Source of the DNA: Devosia equisanguinis | Lineage (GTDB): Bacteria > Pseudomonadota > Alphaproteobacteria > Rhizobiales > Hyphomicrobiaceae | Assembly (NCBI GenBank): GCA_945889015.1 | Contig: CAMDBL010000016.1 | Location: forward strand, 1-35,577 | Length of the DNA stretch: 35,577 nt | Direction of reading: 5' to 3' | Shown: in pieces, positions 7,960 to 16,055 of the stretch | Position numbering within the stretch: position 1 is the first letter of the stretch | Layout of the letters: each line of letters starts with the position of its first letter | Notes under the pieces: generated by a model | Databases searched by the model: none | Told to the model about the DNA's origin: nothing | What the model saw: the letters and a program-made list of their open reading frames with translations, nothing else | Translations under genes and position numbers: made by a program

Positions 7960-9546
7960 ATGCGCAGCTTCCACGCCCCCGGCCGCTCCACCGTCGTTGC
8001 CCGCCATGCCATGTGCGCGACGGCGCATCCCCTGGCGAGCCTGACGGCGATCGAAACCTTGAAGGCCGGCGGTAACGCGGTCGATGCGGCGGTAGCCGCC
8101 TGCGCGGTGTTGTGCGTGGTCGAGCCGGCGATGACGGGGATCGGCGGCGACTGCTTCGCCATCGTCGCCAAGCCGGGCGAGCCGCTGATCGGCCTCAACA
8201 GCGCGGGGCGCGCGCCGGGTGCGGCGACCGTGGAATGGTTCGCGCGCCAGGGGATCAAGGCGCTCGAGATCACCAGCCCGCACGCGGTGCTGGTGCCCGG
8301 CGCCATCGCGGGATGGACGAGGCTCGTCGCCGATCACGGCCGGTTGACCATGGACCGGCTGCTGACGCCGGCCATCGAGCTGGCCGAGAAAGGATTTGCG
8401 GTCGCGCCCCGCGTCGCCTTCGATTGGAACCGGGGCCGCGCCAAGCTGGAGCGCCAGGCGAGCGCGCGGCGCCACTTCCTGCCCGATGGCCGGCCGCCGA
8501 AGCTTGGCGAGGTGATGCGACTGCCGGCGCTGGCGAAGACGCTGCGCGGGATCGCCGAGTTCGGGCGCGACGCGTTCTACCGCGGCGCTGTCGCAGCCGA
8601 CCTCGTCGGCGAATTGCAGCGGCTCGGCGGGCTGCATGCGCTCGAGGATTTCGCCAGCCAACAGCCGGCCTACGTGACGCCGATTTCCGTCGTCTACAAG
8701 GGCGTGGAACTGGTGGAAATGCCGCCGAGCAACCAGGGCATCGTCGCGCTGATGCTGCTCAAGATGATGGAGAAACTCGGCCCGTCGGCGGAGGGACCCG
8801 GCTCCGCTGAGCGCCACCACCTGTTGTGCGAGGCGGCTCGCCTCGCCTATGCGGCGCGCGACGCCTTCCTCGCCGATCCCGATCAGGCGAAGGTGCCGCT
8901 CGATCACATGCTGTCGGACGATTTCATCGGCACACTGGTGAAGCGCATCGATCGCAAGAAGCGCACCGCCGATCTCGGGGCGGTGCCGCGTCCGGTGGGC
9001 TCCGATACGACCTATCTGACCGTGGTCGACGAGAACGGCATGGCCGTGTCGTTCATCAACTCGCTGTTCGCCGACTTCGGCTCCGGCATCGTCGGACCGA
9101 ACAGTGGCGTCGTTCTGAACAATCGCGGCATGGGGTTCTCGCTCGATCCCGCGCACCCCAACGTGATCGCTCCGGGCAAGCGGCCGATGCACACGCTGGT
9201 GCCGGCGATGGTGATGAAGGACGGCAAGCCGTGGCTGAGCTTCGGCGTGATGGGCGGGGCGTTTCAGCCGACCGGGCACGTGTTCGTGCTCTGCAACATG
9301 ATCGACTACGGCCTCGACGCCCAGGAGGCGCTGGACCTCTCCCGCGTGTTCTTCGAGGGTAGCGAGACCATCATCGAGGAGAGCTTGCCGTCCGGCGTGC
9401 GCGCCGGGTTGGAGGCTATGGGCCACAAGATCGCGGTGCGCGAGGTGCCATGGGGCGGTGGCCAGATCGTCGAGTTCGACCGCGTCAACGGCGTGCTGAT
9501 CGGTGCTTCCGATCACCGCAAGGACGGCTGCGCGCTGGGGTATTGA
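7960..9546 (+). CDS. Gamma-glutamyltransferase family protein (Ntn hydrolase)
   Basis: A 528-residue member of the gamma-glutamyltransferase family, which hydrolyses or transfers gamma-glutamyl groups (glutathione and related amides) after cutting itself into two subunits. The N-terminal signature is ATAHPLASLTAIETLKAGGNAVDAA-like. The predicted self-cleavage site and nucleophile is a Thr in GSDTTYLTVVDENG (about Thr351), followed by the FGSGIV and GKRPMHTLVPAM regions of the small subunit. No signal peptide is visible, unlike the periplasmic E. coli Ggt, so this is probably a cytosolic member of the YwrD-like type. The ATG at 7960 has GAGGA upstream. It stands alone, divergent from the methyltransferase. 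Confidence 0.93.
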   Translation: MRSFHAPGRSTVVARHAMCATAHPLASLTAIETLKAGGNAVDAAVAACAVLCVVEPAMTGIGGDCFAIVAKPGEPLIGLNSAGRAPGAATVEWFARQGIKALEITSPHAVLVPGAIAGWTRLVADHGRLTMDRLLTPAIELAEKGFAVAPRVAFDWNRGRAKLERQASARRHFLPDGRPPKLGEVMRLPALAKTLRGIAEFGRDAFYRGAVAADLVGELQRLGGLHALEDFASQQPAYVTPISVVYKGVELVEMPPSNQGIVALMLLKMMEKLGPSAEGPGSAERHHLLCEAARLAYAARDAFLADPDQAKVPLDHMLSDDFIGTLVKRIDRKKRTADLGAVPRPVGSDTTYLTVVDENGMAVSFINSLFADFGSGIVGPNSGVVLNNRGMGFSLDPAHPNVIAPGKRPMHTLVPAMVMKDGKPWLSFGVMGGAFQPTGHVFVLCNMIDYGLDAQEALDLSRVFFEGSETIIEESLPSGVRAGLEAMGHKIAVREVPWGGGQIVEFDRVNGVLIGASDHRKDGCALGY

Positions 9547-9683
9547 GGGGCGTACGGGTGGCGGTCATGGGTATCGCCGCTCGTAAACCCGAAAGAATGC
9601 TGCGGAAGCTGTGGACAGGACCGCAAAATCGGTAGGTCAGTGTGCGCTGGAGGCCCCGACGCGCGTCTCAGTCAGTCCCCGTA

Positions 9684-9923
9684 TCAGGCCGTGGCGCGGC
9701 GCTGCAGTCCGGCGAGCCATTGACGCAACCCGCCGCTCGCGGAGGTCGTGCGCTCGAGTTGGGCACCGGGTGCTTCTATGCGGGCGGACTGCCACTGGCC
9801 GGAGCCCGTCTGCTCGATGGAGTCGCGGGGAATGTGAGCGATCGCCTCAAGCGCATCATCCTCGGTCGGCGCCATGGCGAAGCCAGCAGCCCAGACGGCC
9901 GAGTTCAATCTGTCGATACCCAT
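9684..9923 (-). CDS. Small hypothetical protein (79 aa)
   Basis: A minus-strand reading frame with strongly G/C third positions. The best start is the ATG at 9923 (MGIDRLNSAVWAAGFAMAPTEDD), which has GAGGA four to five bases upstream; the track's longer version begins at 9965. The protein is soluble, with an acidic helix (TEDDALEAIAHIPRDSIEQ) and a Trp near the C-terminus (GLRQWLAGLQRR). Plus-strand ORFs over the same bases look like shadows. No family is recognised. It is the only plausible gene between the gamma-glutamyltransferase and the FAA hydrolase. Confidence 0.45.
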   Translation of the reverse strand: MGIDRLNSAVWAAGFAMAPTEDDALEAIAHIPRDSIEQTGSGQWQSARIEAPGAQLERTTSASGGLRQWLAGLQRRATA

Positions 9924-10251
9924 GCGTTCCTCGCGTCGCATCGAAACGGGCCTTCCGCCGAACATCGGACTTCACCCTGTTACCGTTAAAAGTCGGTTCA
10001 AGCATGCCTCAGGTCAAGTTACTTTTTTGATTACTTTGCATCAGCTTTTCGAATGGTGCAGGTGCAAAGGCATTATGCACTGCACAAAAACGCCTCAGGG
10101 GTCGCGACCGTTCCCCCGGGGACGGCACATCAGGGCGATCTCTGCGTCGCCGGTCCCGGCGGTGACGCACCCTTTACGTCGCCCATCGAGGTGGGCAATA
10201 ACGTCGCTGACTGGACATCGAGCCAATGTCGCAAGACCAGGGAGATCGAGA
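9924..10251. other. Gene-free region with lower GC, upstream of the FAA hydrolase
   Basis: These 328 bases include an AT-richer core (about 9970-10100) with T runs and a near-perfect inverted repeat at 10056-10085. It separates two divergently oriented genes, so both promoters should lie here. I see no convincing coding frame; the long plus-strand ORF through it is an upstream extension of the hydrolase frame. Confidence 0.55.
10056..10085. repeat. Inverted repeat GTGCAG…CTGCAC, possible operator
   Basis: GTGCAGGTGC-AAAGGCATTAT-GCACTGCAC has arms that match over nine of ten positions. It sits in the AT-rich core of a divergent intergenic region, 167 bp before the FAA hydrolase start. A dimeric repressor site is the likely reading. 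Confidence 0.5.
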
Positions 10252-10941
10252 GTGAGCAAGACCTACGCCGTCGCAGCCCCGCCCGTCGTCACTGTCCCGG
10301 TGCGCGGCTCAACCGCCGTGTTTCCCGTGCATCGCATTTACTGCGTCGGCCGCAACTACGCGGCGCACGCGATCGAGATGGGCCACGATCCGAACAAGGA
10401 GCCGCCGTTCTTCTTCCAGAAGAATCCCGACAACCTCGCGCTCGACGGCACGTTTCCCTATCCGCCGAAGTCCAGCAACGTGCACCACGAGATCGAGATG
10501 GTCGTCGCGCTCGGCAAGGGCGGCAAGGACATCCCGGCCGACAAGGCGATGGACTGCGTGTTCGGCTACGGTGTCGGCATCGACATGACGCGGCGCGACC
10601 TGCAAGACGAATGTAAGAAGCTGCAGCGTCCCTGGGAGATCGGTAAGGCGTTCGAGCATTCCGCGCCGATGGGCGACATCGTCCCCGCCTCGCAGATCGG
10701 CCATCCCACCAAGGGTGCCGTCTGGCTCAAGATCAACGGCGAGTTCAAGCAGCAGGGCGACCTCAACCAGATGATCTGGAAGGTGCCGGAGATGATCTCC
10801 TATCTCTCCGGACTGTTCGAGCTGTTCCCCGGTGATCTCATCATGTCGGGCACCCCCTCGGGCGTCGGCCCGGTGAAGCGCGGTGACGTGCTCGAGAGCT
10901 TCGTCGAAGGCGTCGGCCCGCTGACCACCAAGGTGGTGTGA
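10252..10941 (+). CDS. Fumarylacetoacetate hydrolase (FAH) family protein
   Basis: A 229-residue FAH-fold hydrolase. The metal-binding His-x-Glu-x-Glu pattern is seen in NVHHEIEMVVALG, the third metal ligand Asp in GYGVGIDMTRRDLQ, and the typical C-terminal PGDLIMSGTPSGVGPVKRGD loop is present. Members cleave C-C bonds of acylpyruvates, such as fumarylpyruvate in gentisate breakdown, or decarboxylate oxaloacetate; the substrate here is not shown. The track starts at 9874, but the GTG at 10252 with GGGAG upstream gives the usual family length and start (MSKTYAVAAPPVV). The cysteine synthase gene begins 62 bp downstream on the same strand. Confidence 0.92.
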   Translation: MSKTYAVAAPPVVTVPVRGSTAVFPVHRIYCVGRNYAAHAIEMGHDPNKEPPFFFQKNPDNLALDGTFPYPPKSSNVHHEIEMVVALGKGGKDIPADKAMDCVFGYGVGIDMTRRDLQDECKKLQRPWEIGKAFEHSAPMGDIVPASQIGHPTKGAVWLKINGEFKQQGDLNQMIWKVPEMISYLSGLFELFPGDLIMSGTPSGVGPVKRGDVLESFVEGVGPLTTKVV

Positions 10942-11003
10942 TTCCTCAAAGCCCCATCGCGCCCGCCGGCGTGGTGGGGCTCGTCATTTCTGGAGGACCG
11001 ATC

Positions 11004-12053
11004 GTGACCGTTGCCGAGACCGTCATCTCAGCCGTCGGCCGCACGCCGCTGATCAAGCTCAGACGCGCCTCCGAGACGACCGGCTGCGCGATCCTCGGCA
11101 AGGCCGAGTTCATGAACCCCGGCCAGTCCGTCAAGGACCGCGCTGCGCTCTTCATCATCCGCGAGGCCGAGCGCTCGGGCCGGCTGAGGCCCGGTGGCAC
11201 CATCGTCGAGGGGACCGCCGGCAACACCGGCATCGGCCTCGCGGTGCTCGCCGACGCACTCGGCTACAAGACCGTGATCGTCATTCCCGAGACGCAGAGC
11301 CAGGAGAAGAAGGATGCGCTGCGCCTGCTCGGCGCGCATCTCGTCGAGGTGCCGGCCGTCCCCTACAAGAACCCGAACAACTACGTGAAGTATTCGGCCC
11401 GCCTCGCCGAAACCTTGGCGCGGACCGAGCCCGGCGGCGCGATCTGGGCCAACCAGTTCGACAACGTCGCCAACCGACAGGCGCACATCGAGACGACGGC
11501 GGAGGAGATCTGGGCGGACACCGCCGGCCAGGTGAACGGCTTCGTCTCGGCGGTCGGCACCGGCGGCACGCTGGTCGGCACGGCGATGGGGCTGAAGGCG
11601 CGTTCGACCGCTGTCAAGGTAGCGCTGGCCGACCCGCACGGCGCGGCCCTGCACAGCTACTACACGACGGGCGAGCTGAAGGCCGAAGGCAGCTCGATCA
11701 CCGAGGGTATCGGCCAGGGCCGCATCACCGCCAACCTCGAGGGCTTCCGCCCGGATTTCTCCTACCGCATCGACGATGCGGAGGCAGTGCAGATCTGCTT
11801 CGATCTTTTGGCGGAGGAAGGTCTCTGTCTCGGTGGCTCGTCGGGCATCAACGTTGCCGGTGCGATCCGGCTGGCGCGGCAACTCGGACCCGGCAACACC
11901 ATCGTCACCATCCTATGCGACTACGGCACGCGCTATCAGTCGAAGCTCTACAACCCGGACTTCCTGCGCTCGAAAGGGTTGCCGGTGCCCGGGTGGCTCG
12001 ACAAGCCGCGCACCGATATACCGTCCGTGTTCGTGGATCCGGACAAACTCTGA
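11004..12053 (+). CDS. cysK: Cysteine synthase A (O-acetylserine sulfhydrylase)
   Basis: A 349-residue PLP enzyme that makes cysteine from O-acetylserine and sulfide. The PLP Schiff-base Lys is Lys44 in NPGQSVKDRAA, the phosphate/substrate loop is EGTAGNTGIGLA (TAGNTG in place of the commoner TSGNTG), the PLP phosphate loop is SAVGTGGTLVG, and the pyridine-N contact region is LCLGGSSGINVAGA. About 30 residues longer than E. coli CysK, with a Pro-rich tail. The GTG at 11004 follows a good TGGAGGA site. The sulfurtransferase sseA follows after 72 bp, suggesting a shared cysteine/sulfur operon. A cystathionine beta-synthase-type activity cannot be excluded. Confidence 0.92.
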   Translation: MTVAETVISAVGRTPLIKLRRASETTGCAILGKAEFMNPGQSVKDRAALFIIREAERSGRLRPGGTIVEGTAGNTGIGLAVLADALGYKTVIVIPETQSQEKKDALRLLGAHLVEVPAVPYKNPNNYVKYSARLAETLARTEPGGAIWANQFDNVANRQAHIETTAEEIWADTAGQVNGFVSAVGTGGTLVGTAMGLKARSTAVKVALADPHGAALHSYYTTGELKAEGSSITEGIGQGRITANLEGFRPDFSYRIDDAEAVQICFDLLAEEGLCLGGSSGINVAGAIRLARQLGPGNTIVTILCDYGTRYQSKLYNPDFLRSKGLPVPGWLDKPRTDIPSVFVDPDKL

Positions 12054-12125
12054 GACAGCCGACGAGAGAAGCCTGCCGAACACTGCGCTCCCTCGCCGGA
12101 GCCGTTACCCTCAAGGAGACGCCAC

Positions 12126-12992
12126 GTGCCCAACAGCTTCAAGTCCTGGATCGTCGAGACGTCGTGGCTGGCCGATCACCTGGATGCGCCCGATCTCGTC
12201 GTGCTCGACGCGTCGTCGCATCTGCCGACGACGAAGCGCAATGCCAAGGCCGAGTTCGCCGTCGAGCACATTCCCGGCGCGATGTTCTTCGACATCGACG
12301 ACATCAGCGACGAGACCTCGAACCTGCCGCACATGCTGCCCTCCACGGTAAAGTTCGCCAGCCGCATGAAGAAAATGGGCATCGGCGACGGCATGCGCGT
12401 CATCGTCTACGACAGCAGCGGTCTTGGCCAGTCGCCCCGGGCGTGGTGGATGTTCCGGATCATGGGGTATACGGACGTGGCCGTGCTCAATGGCGGCCTG
12501 AAGAAGTGGAAAGCTGAAGGGCGCGAGATCGAGAGCGGCCCGCCATTGCGCCGTTCCGAGCGCCATTTCACGCCACGGTTCGACGCGGGCCTCGTTCGCG
12601 ACGTGGAGGATATGAAGGCTCACGTCGCCAAGAAGGACATTCAGATCCTGGATGCGCGGGCTGCCTCGCGCTACTCGGGAGAGGAGAAGGAGTTCCGGGC
12701 GGGCCTGCGTTCAGGTCACATTCCCGGTTCCTACAACCTCCCCTACGTCAAGCTCATCACCCCGGATGGCACGTTGCGGCCGGAGCCGGAGCTGCGTGCG
12801 GCGTTCGAGCAGGCCGGCATCGACCTGCAGGCGCCCATCGTCACCACCTGCGGCTCCGGCGTGACCGCGGCCGTGCTGGCGCTCGCCCTGTCACAGCTCG
12901 GCCGCGTCGACGTGCCCGTCTACGACGGCTCCTGGTCCGAGTGGGGCCGCGAGGACAATGGTCTTCCGGTCGCGACGGGTCCGAGCCCGTAA
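12126..12992 (+). CDS. sseA: 3-mercaptopyruvate sulfurtransferase (tandem rhodanese)
   Basis: A 288-residue two-domain rhodanese-fold protein. The inactive N-terminal domain (about residues 10-135) holds HIPGAMFFDIDDISD and YDSSGLGQSPRAWWM; the catalytic C-terminal domain (about 160-285) ends in the active loop CGSGVTA with Cys242, the loop sequence of mercaptopyruvate sulfurtransferases rather than thiosulfate sulfurtransferases. It transfers sulfur from 3-mercaptopyruvate, a cysteine breakdown product, to thiol acceptors or cyanide. It starts with GTG preceded by AAGGAG and lies 72 bp after cysK, which fits cysteine turnover. Confidence 0.93.
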   Translation: MPNSFKSWIVETSWLADHLDAPDLVVLDASSHLPTTKRNAKAEFAVEHIPGAMFFDIDDISDETSNLPHMLPSTVKFASRMKKMGIGDGMRVIVYDSSGLGQSPRAWWMFRIMGYTDVAVLNGGLKKWKAEGREIESGPPLRRSERHFTPRFDAGLVRDVEDMKAHVAKKDIQILDARAASRYSGEEKEFRAGLRSGHIPGSYNLPYVKLITPDGTLRPEPELRAAFEQAGIDLQAPIVTTCGSGVTAAVLALALSQLGRVDVPVYDGSWSEWGREDNGLPVATGPSP

Positions 12993-12995
12993 GCG

Positions 12996-13976
12996 TCACT
13001 CCTTCGGCTCGAGCTTGGCGGCCTTCACCACCTTGCGCCAGCGCTCCATGTCTCGGGCGATGTAGGCTGCGAAATCCTGCGAGCTGCCGCCGACCGGGTT
13101 GAGGCCGAGGTCGGCGAGCCGCTTCCTCGTATTGGGGTGCTTGATCGAGGTGTCGAAGGCACTTCTGAGCTTGGCGACGATCTCTGGTGGTGTGCCCGCT
13201 GGTGCCAGCATGCCGGCGAAGGTCTGCACGTCGACCTGAGGCAACCCGAACTCGGCGAAGGTCGGCAGATCCGGAAGCAGCGACGAGCGCACCACGGTGA
13301 TGGCGAGCGGCCGCAACTGTCCCGACGCGATGAGCTGCAGCAACGAGTTCGGCGCGACGAACAGCATGTCGACCTGGCCCGCGAGCAGATCCTGCAGCGC
13401 GGGCGCACCACCACGATAGGCCACGTGCGCCATCTCGCCCCCGATCGCCAGCTTGAACTGCTCGGCGGCGAGATGGCCGGCGCTGCCGCGGCCAGGGCTG
13501 GCGAAGTTCACCTTGCCCGGATTGGCCTTGATGTAGGCGATGAAGTCCTTGAGCGTCTTGTGCGGCGACTTCGCGTTGACGGCCAACGCCGTGCTCGATG
13601 TCGTGGCCAGAATGACCGGAATGAAATCCTTCTGGGTGTCGTAGGGCAGCTTCTTGACCAGCACCGGATTGATCGTGAACGCGGGATCGACGAAGCCGAC
13701 CGTGTAGCCGTCGGGTTTGGCCTGTGCCACGGCGGATGTTCCGATTACGGTTCCGCCGCCAGCACGGTTGTCGATGACGAGGCTCTGCTTCAGCTCGATG
13801 CCGGCCTGCTCGGCGACGATGCGGACGGCGATGTCGGTGCCGCCACCCGCCGCATAGGGAATGATCACCTTGATCGGTTGCGAGGGGTAGTCGCTTGCAC
13901 GCGCGCCATGAGCGCAGAGCAGTGCGGCGACAAGGGATGCGGCGGTTGCGACCATCGCGGCGCGGCGACTATGCAT
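12996..13976 (-). CDS. Bug/TctC-family periplasmic tricarboxylate-type binding protein
   Basis: A 326-residue extracytoplasmic binding protein of the Bug (TctC) family. A signal peptide is clear (RRAAMVATAASLVAALLCAHGARA, cut near residue 27), followed by the family start YPSQPIKVIIPYAAGGGTD, the FVDPAFTINP and VAYRGGAPALQDLLAGQVD ligand-loop segments and a typical C-terminus. Bug proteins bind carboxylates or related small acids. The partners TctA and TctB are absent; the gene upstream on the same strand is an MFS carrier, as is common for orphan Bug proteins. GGGAG precedes the ATG. It ends 3 bp from the convergent sseA. Confidence 0.92.
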   Translation of the reverse strand: MHSRRAAMVATAASLVAALLCAHGARASDYPSQPIKVIIPYAAGGGTDIAVRIVAEQAGIELKQSLVIDNRAGGGTVIGTSAVAQAKPDGYTVGFVDPAFTINPVLVKKLPYDTQKDFIPVILATTSSTALAVNAKSPHKTLKDFIAYIKANPGKVNFASPGRGSAGHLAAEQFKLAIGGEMAHVAYRGGAPALQDLLAGQVDMLFVAPNSLLQLIASGQLRPLAITVVRSSLLPDLPTFAEFGLPQVDVQTFAGMLAPAGTPPEIVAKLRSAFDTSIKHPNTRKRLADLGLNPVGGSSQDFAAYIARDMERWRKVVKAAKLEPKE

Positions 13977-14082
13977 GGACGTTCTCCCTGGAAGGTCTGG
14001 GGAACGGGCCTTGTCGGGCCTCTTGTTGAGTGAAGCTTACGCCGCCGCAATGCCCACGGCCAGTGCGTTGGTCGATCCGACG

Positions 14083-15444
14083 TCAGAGCCGCGTGCCGCC
14101 GAGGGCCGCGAGATCCCGCTCGGTCAGCTGCTCGCGGCGGATGCTGGGCACCAGCCAGAAGCAGCCGATGCCGCAGACCGCGACCGCCATGCCGAGCGTG
14201 AACGAGGCGACGTAGCTGCCGCTCCAGTCGTGCAGCACGCCGCTCATCCAGGAGCCGAGCGCGCCGCCGGTGCCCATGCCCAGCGACATCGCGCCGAAGA
14301 TCGTGCCGACGTTGCCGCCGCGATAAAGCGTTGCGATCATGGCGAGGATGATCGGGCCTCGCGCGCCCTGCATGCCGCCGAAGAACAGGATGTAGCCGTA
14401 GACGAGGATCATCGAGGGCCACCACGTCACCGACAGCAGCAGGCCGATGCCGACGATGGTCGAGACGTAGGAGACGGTCGCCGCGCCCGCACGTCCGATG
14501 CGATCCGAGAGCGCACCCATCCCGACAATGCCGGCGGCGGCGAGCGCCCCGGCCATGCCGAAGGCGGAGGCGGCCGCGATCGGCGAGAAGCCGCGCTCGA
14601 TCAGGAAGGCGACGGAGTGCGGTGCGACGCAGAACGAGGCGACGGAGGTGAAGAAGTAGGCCGCGACCATGCCCCAGAACGCACTGGTCCGCATGGCGCG
14701 CGGCAGTGTCCAGATCATGCTGGCGCTGCTCGACGACGTGCGACGGAGCTGCTGCCACGCTGCCGAGCCCGCCTCCATCCGCTTCAGCGGCAGCAGCAGG
14801 ATCAGCGGCAGCAAGACCAGAAACATCGAGCCGAGGATCTTGTAGGCGGAGCGCCAGCCGTACCAGTCGAGCATCAGTTGCGTGAACGGCGGCAGCAGCA
14901 GCATGCCGAGGCCGACCGCGGCGTAGGGCACCGACATCACCGCGCCCATGCGCCGTGTGAACCAGCGGGACAGCAAGCTGGAGGCCACGACCATGCCGAG
15001 ACACGACGCGCCGAGTCCGCTGAGCAGACCGATCGCGAGCTTCAGCTGGAGCAGTGACCCCGACAGCCCGGCGAGGATGTAGCTGGCGCCGAGCGAGACC
15101 ACGCCGATGCCGTAGCTCGCGCGGATGCCGAGCCTGTCGACGATTTGGCCGACGAACGGTCCAGTGGTGCCGAGGACGAGGATGTAAAGCGAGTAGATCG
15201 ATGCGACGGACGAGCGGGTGGCACCGAACTCGCGCTCGACCGGCAGCAGGAACACCGCGAAAGTCTCGGTGGCGCCGCGCCCGATCATGTTCATGACGAA
15301 CGTGAGGCCGATCACGGCGGCGAGCATCCGCGTTGCGGGATCGGCGAGCAAGCCGCCAGGGCCGGAACCGTGGGGTGCGACGTGGGCGGGTGAAGCTGGA
15401 GCGTGGTCCGGCCGTGTCTCCAAGGGTGAGCTAGGCTCGGTCAA
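14083..15444 (-). CDS. MFS transporter (monocarboxylate/oxalate-formate-like)
   Basis: A major-facilitator transporter with about twelve membrane spans. The track version (543 aa from 15714) has an unlikely soluble N-terminus that overlaps arsR. A TTG at 15444 has AAGGA eight bases upstream and gives a 453-residue protein, a normal MFS length, starting TEPSSPLETRPDH. Visible features are the loop 2-3 signature QIVDRLGIRASYG (after GPFVG), the second-half copy ALSDRIGRAGAATV and helices rich in Gly. The sequence style resembles carboxylate carriers of the oxalate/formate type. The Bug binding-protein gene lies 106 bp downstream on the same strand. It diverges from the arsenic operon; a role in arsenic export is possible but unsupported. 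Confidence 0.9.
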   Translation of the reverse strand: MTEPSSPLETRPDHAPASPAHVAPHGSGPGGLLADPATRMLAAVIGLTFVMNMIGRGATETFAVFLLPVEREFGATRSSVASIYSLYILVLGTTGPFVGQIVDRLGIRASYGIGVVSLGASYILAGLSGSLLQLKLAIGLLSGLGASCLGMVVASSLLSRWFTRRMGAVMSVPYAAVGLGMLLLPPFTQLMLDWYGWRSAYKILGSMFLVLLPLILLLPLKRMEAGSAAWQQLRRTSSSSASMIWTLPRAMRTSAFWGMVAAYFFTSVASFCVAPHSVAFLIERGFSPIAAASAFGMAGALAAAGIVGMGALSDRIGRAGAATVSYVSTIVGIGLLLSVTWWPSMILVYGYILFFGGMQGARGPIILAMIATLYRGGNVGTIFGAMSLGMGTGGALGSWMSGVLHDWSGSYVASFTLGMAVAVCGIGCFWLVPSIRREQLTERDLAALGGTRL

Positions 15445-15599
15445 GCGCCACGTCCTTCGCGATTCCTCGATATTGGCGTGCACTGTCTCATGTGGCCGTC
15501 CTCTCTGTCGACAGCGCGCGCGCATGGCTCCACGTCGCAGACGAGGGGGCATCGTGAGGCAGGGCGGGCCGGCTGCCGCGAAGCTGGCTGAAGCCTGGG

Positions 15600-15636
15600 T
15601 TGACTTCCGATACTTCGATGATAATAGAAATACGAA
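15600..15636 (+). promoter_or_regulatory. arsR promoter/operator
   Basis: TTGACT (15600-15605) and GATAAT (15620-15625) resemble -35 and -10 boxes, though the 14-bp gap is short. Over the -10 lies TTCGAT…ATACGAA (15614-15636), an interrupted inverted repeat in AT-rich sequence, placed 16 bases before the arsR ATG. This is where an ArsR repressor dimer would be expected to bind. Confidence 0.55.
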
Positions 15637-15652
15637 ATTACGGGAGCAGGTC

Positions 15653-16024
15653 ATGTCCAAACACGCTGCCCGCACACGCGGCATCGAGGGTCTGGCCGAT
15701 GCCGGCAAAATCACCCGTTATGCGGATATGCTGGCGGCACTGGGAACGGAATCGCGCCTCGCCATCATGCGGCTGCTGCTGCAGGCACATCAGGACGGGC
15801 TGGTGGTCGGCGAGATCGGTGCCGAACTTGGCATCGCCGCCTCGACGCTCTCCCACCACCTCGACAAGCTCAAGACCGAAGGGCTGGTCGGCGTGCGCCG
15901 GGAGAGCACATTCCTTCGCTACACGGCGAATACTGAGACGCTGCAGGAGGTGCTGAGCTTCCTCGTCGCGGAGTGCTGCACGCGCAACAAGGCCATCGAT
16001 CCCAGAAAGATCGTGTGCTGTTGA
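15653..16024 (+). CDS. arsR: ArsR-family arsenic-responsive repressor
   Basis: A 123-residue winged-helix repressor of the ArsR/SmtB family. The DNA-recognition helix is in ELGIAASTLSHHLDKLKTEGLV, followed by the wing GVRRESTFLRY. It lacks the classical helix-3 CVCDLC arsenic site; instead Cys pairs sit in the C-terminal part, AECCTRN (108-109) and a terminal VCC (122-123). A C-terminal thiol site is known for some ArsR proteins, such as that of Acidithiobacillus ferrooxidans. The ATG at 15653 follows GGGAGCAGG; the track's longer version starts inside the divergent MFS gene. It is first in arsR-acr3-arsC and probably represses itself and the operon. Confidence 0.93.
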   Translation: MSKHAARTRGIEGLADAGKITRYADMLAALGTESRLAIMRLLLQAHQDGLVVGEIGAELGIAASTLSHHLDKLKTEGLVGVRRESTFLRYTANTETLQEVLSFLVAECCTRNKAIDPRKIVCC

Positions 16025-16055
16025 GTGGGATCATTGTCGCGGGGGGTGGGCAAAC

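Noticed and set aside
7843-9516. 557-aa minus-strand ORF opposite the gamma-glutamyltransferase
   Set aside because: Shadow of a confidently identified gene; His/Arg/Gln-rich composition typical of antisense high-GC frames.
14083-15444. MFS gene as an arsenical exporter (ArsJ/ArsK-like)
   Set aside because: Only its divergent position suggests it; the sequence style and the neighbouring Bug protein fit a carboxylate carrier better, and no GAPDH-like arsJ partner is present.
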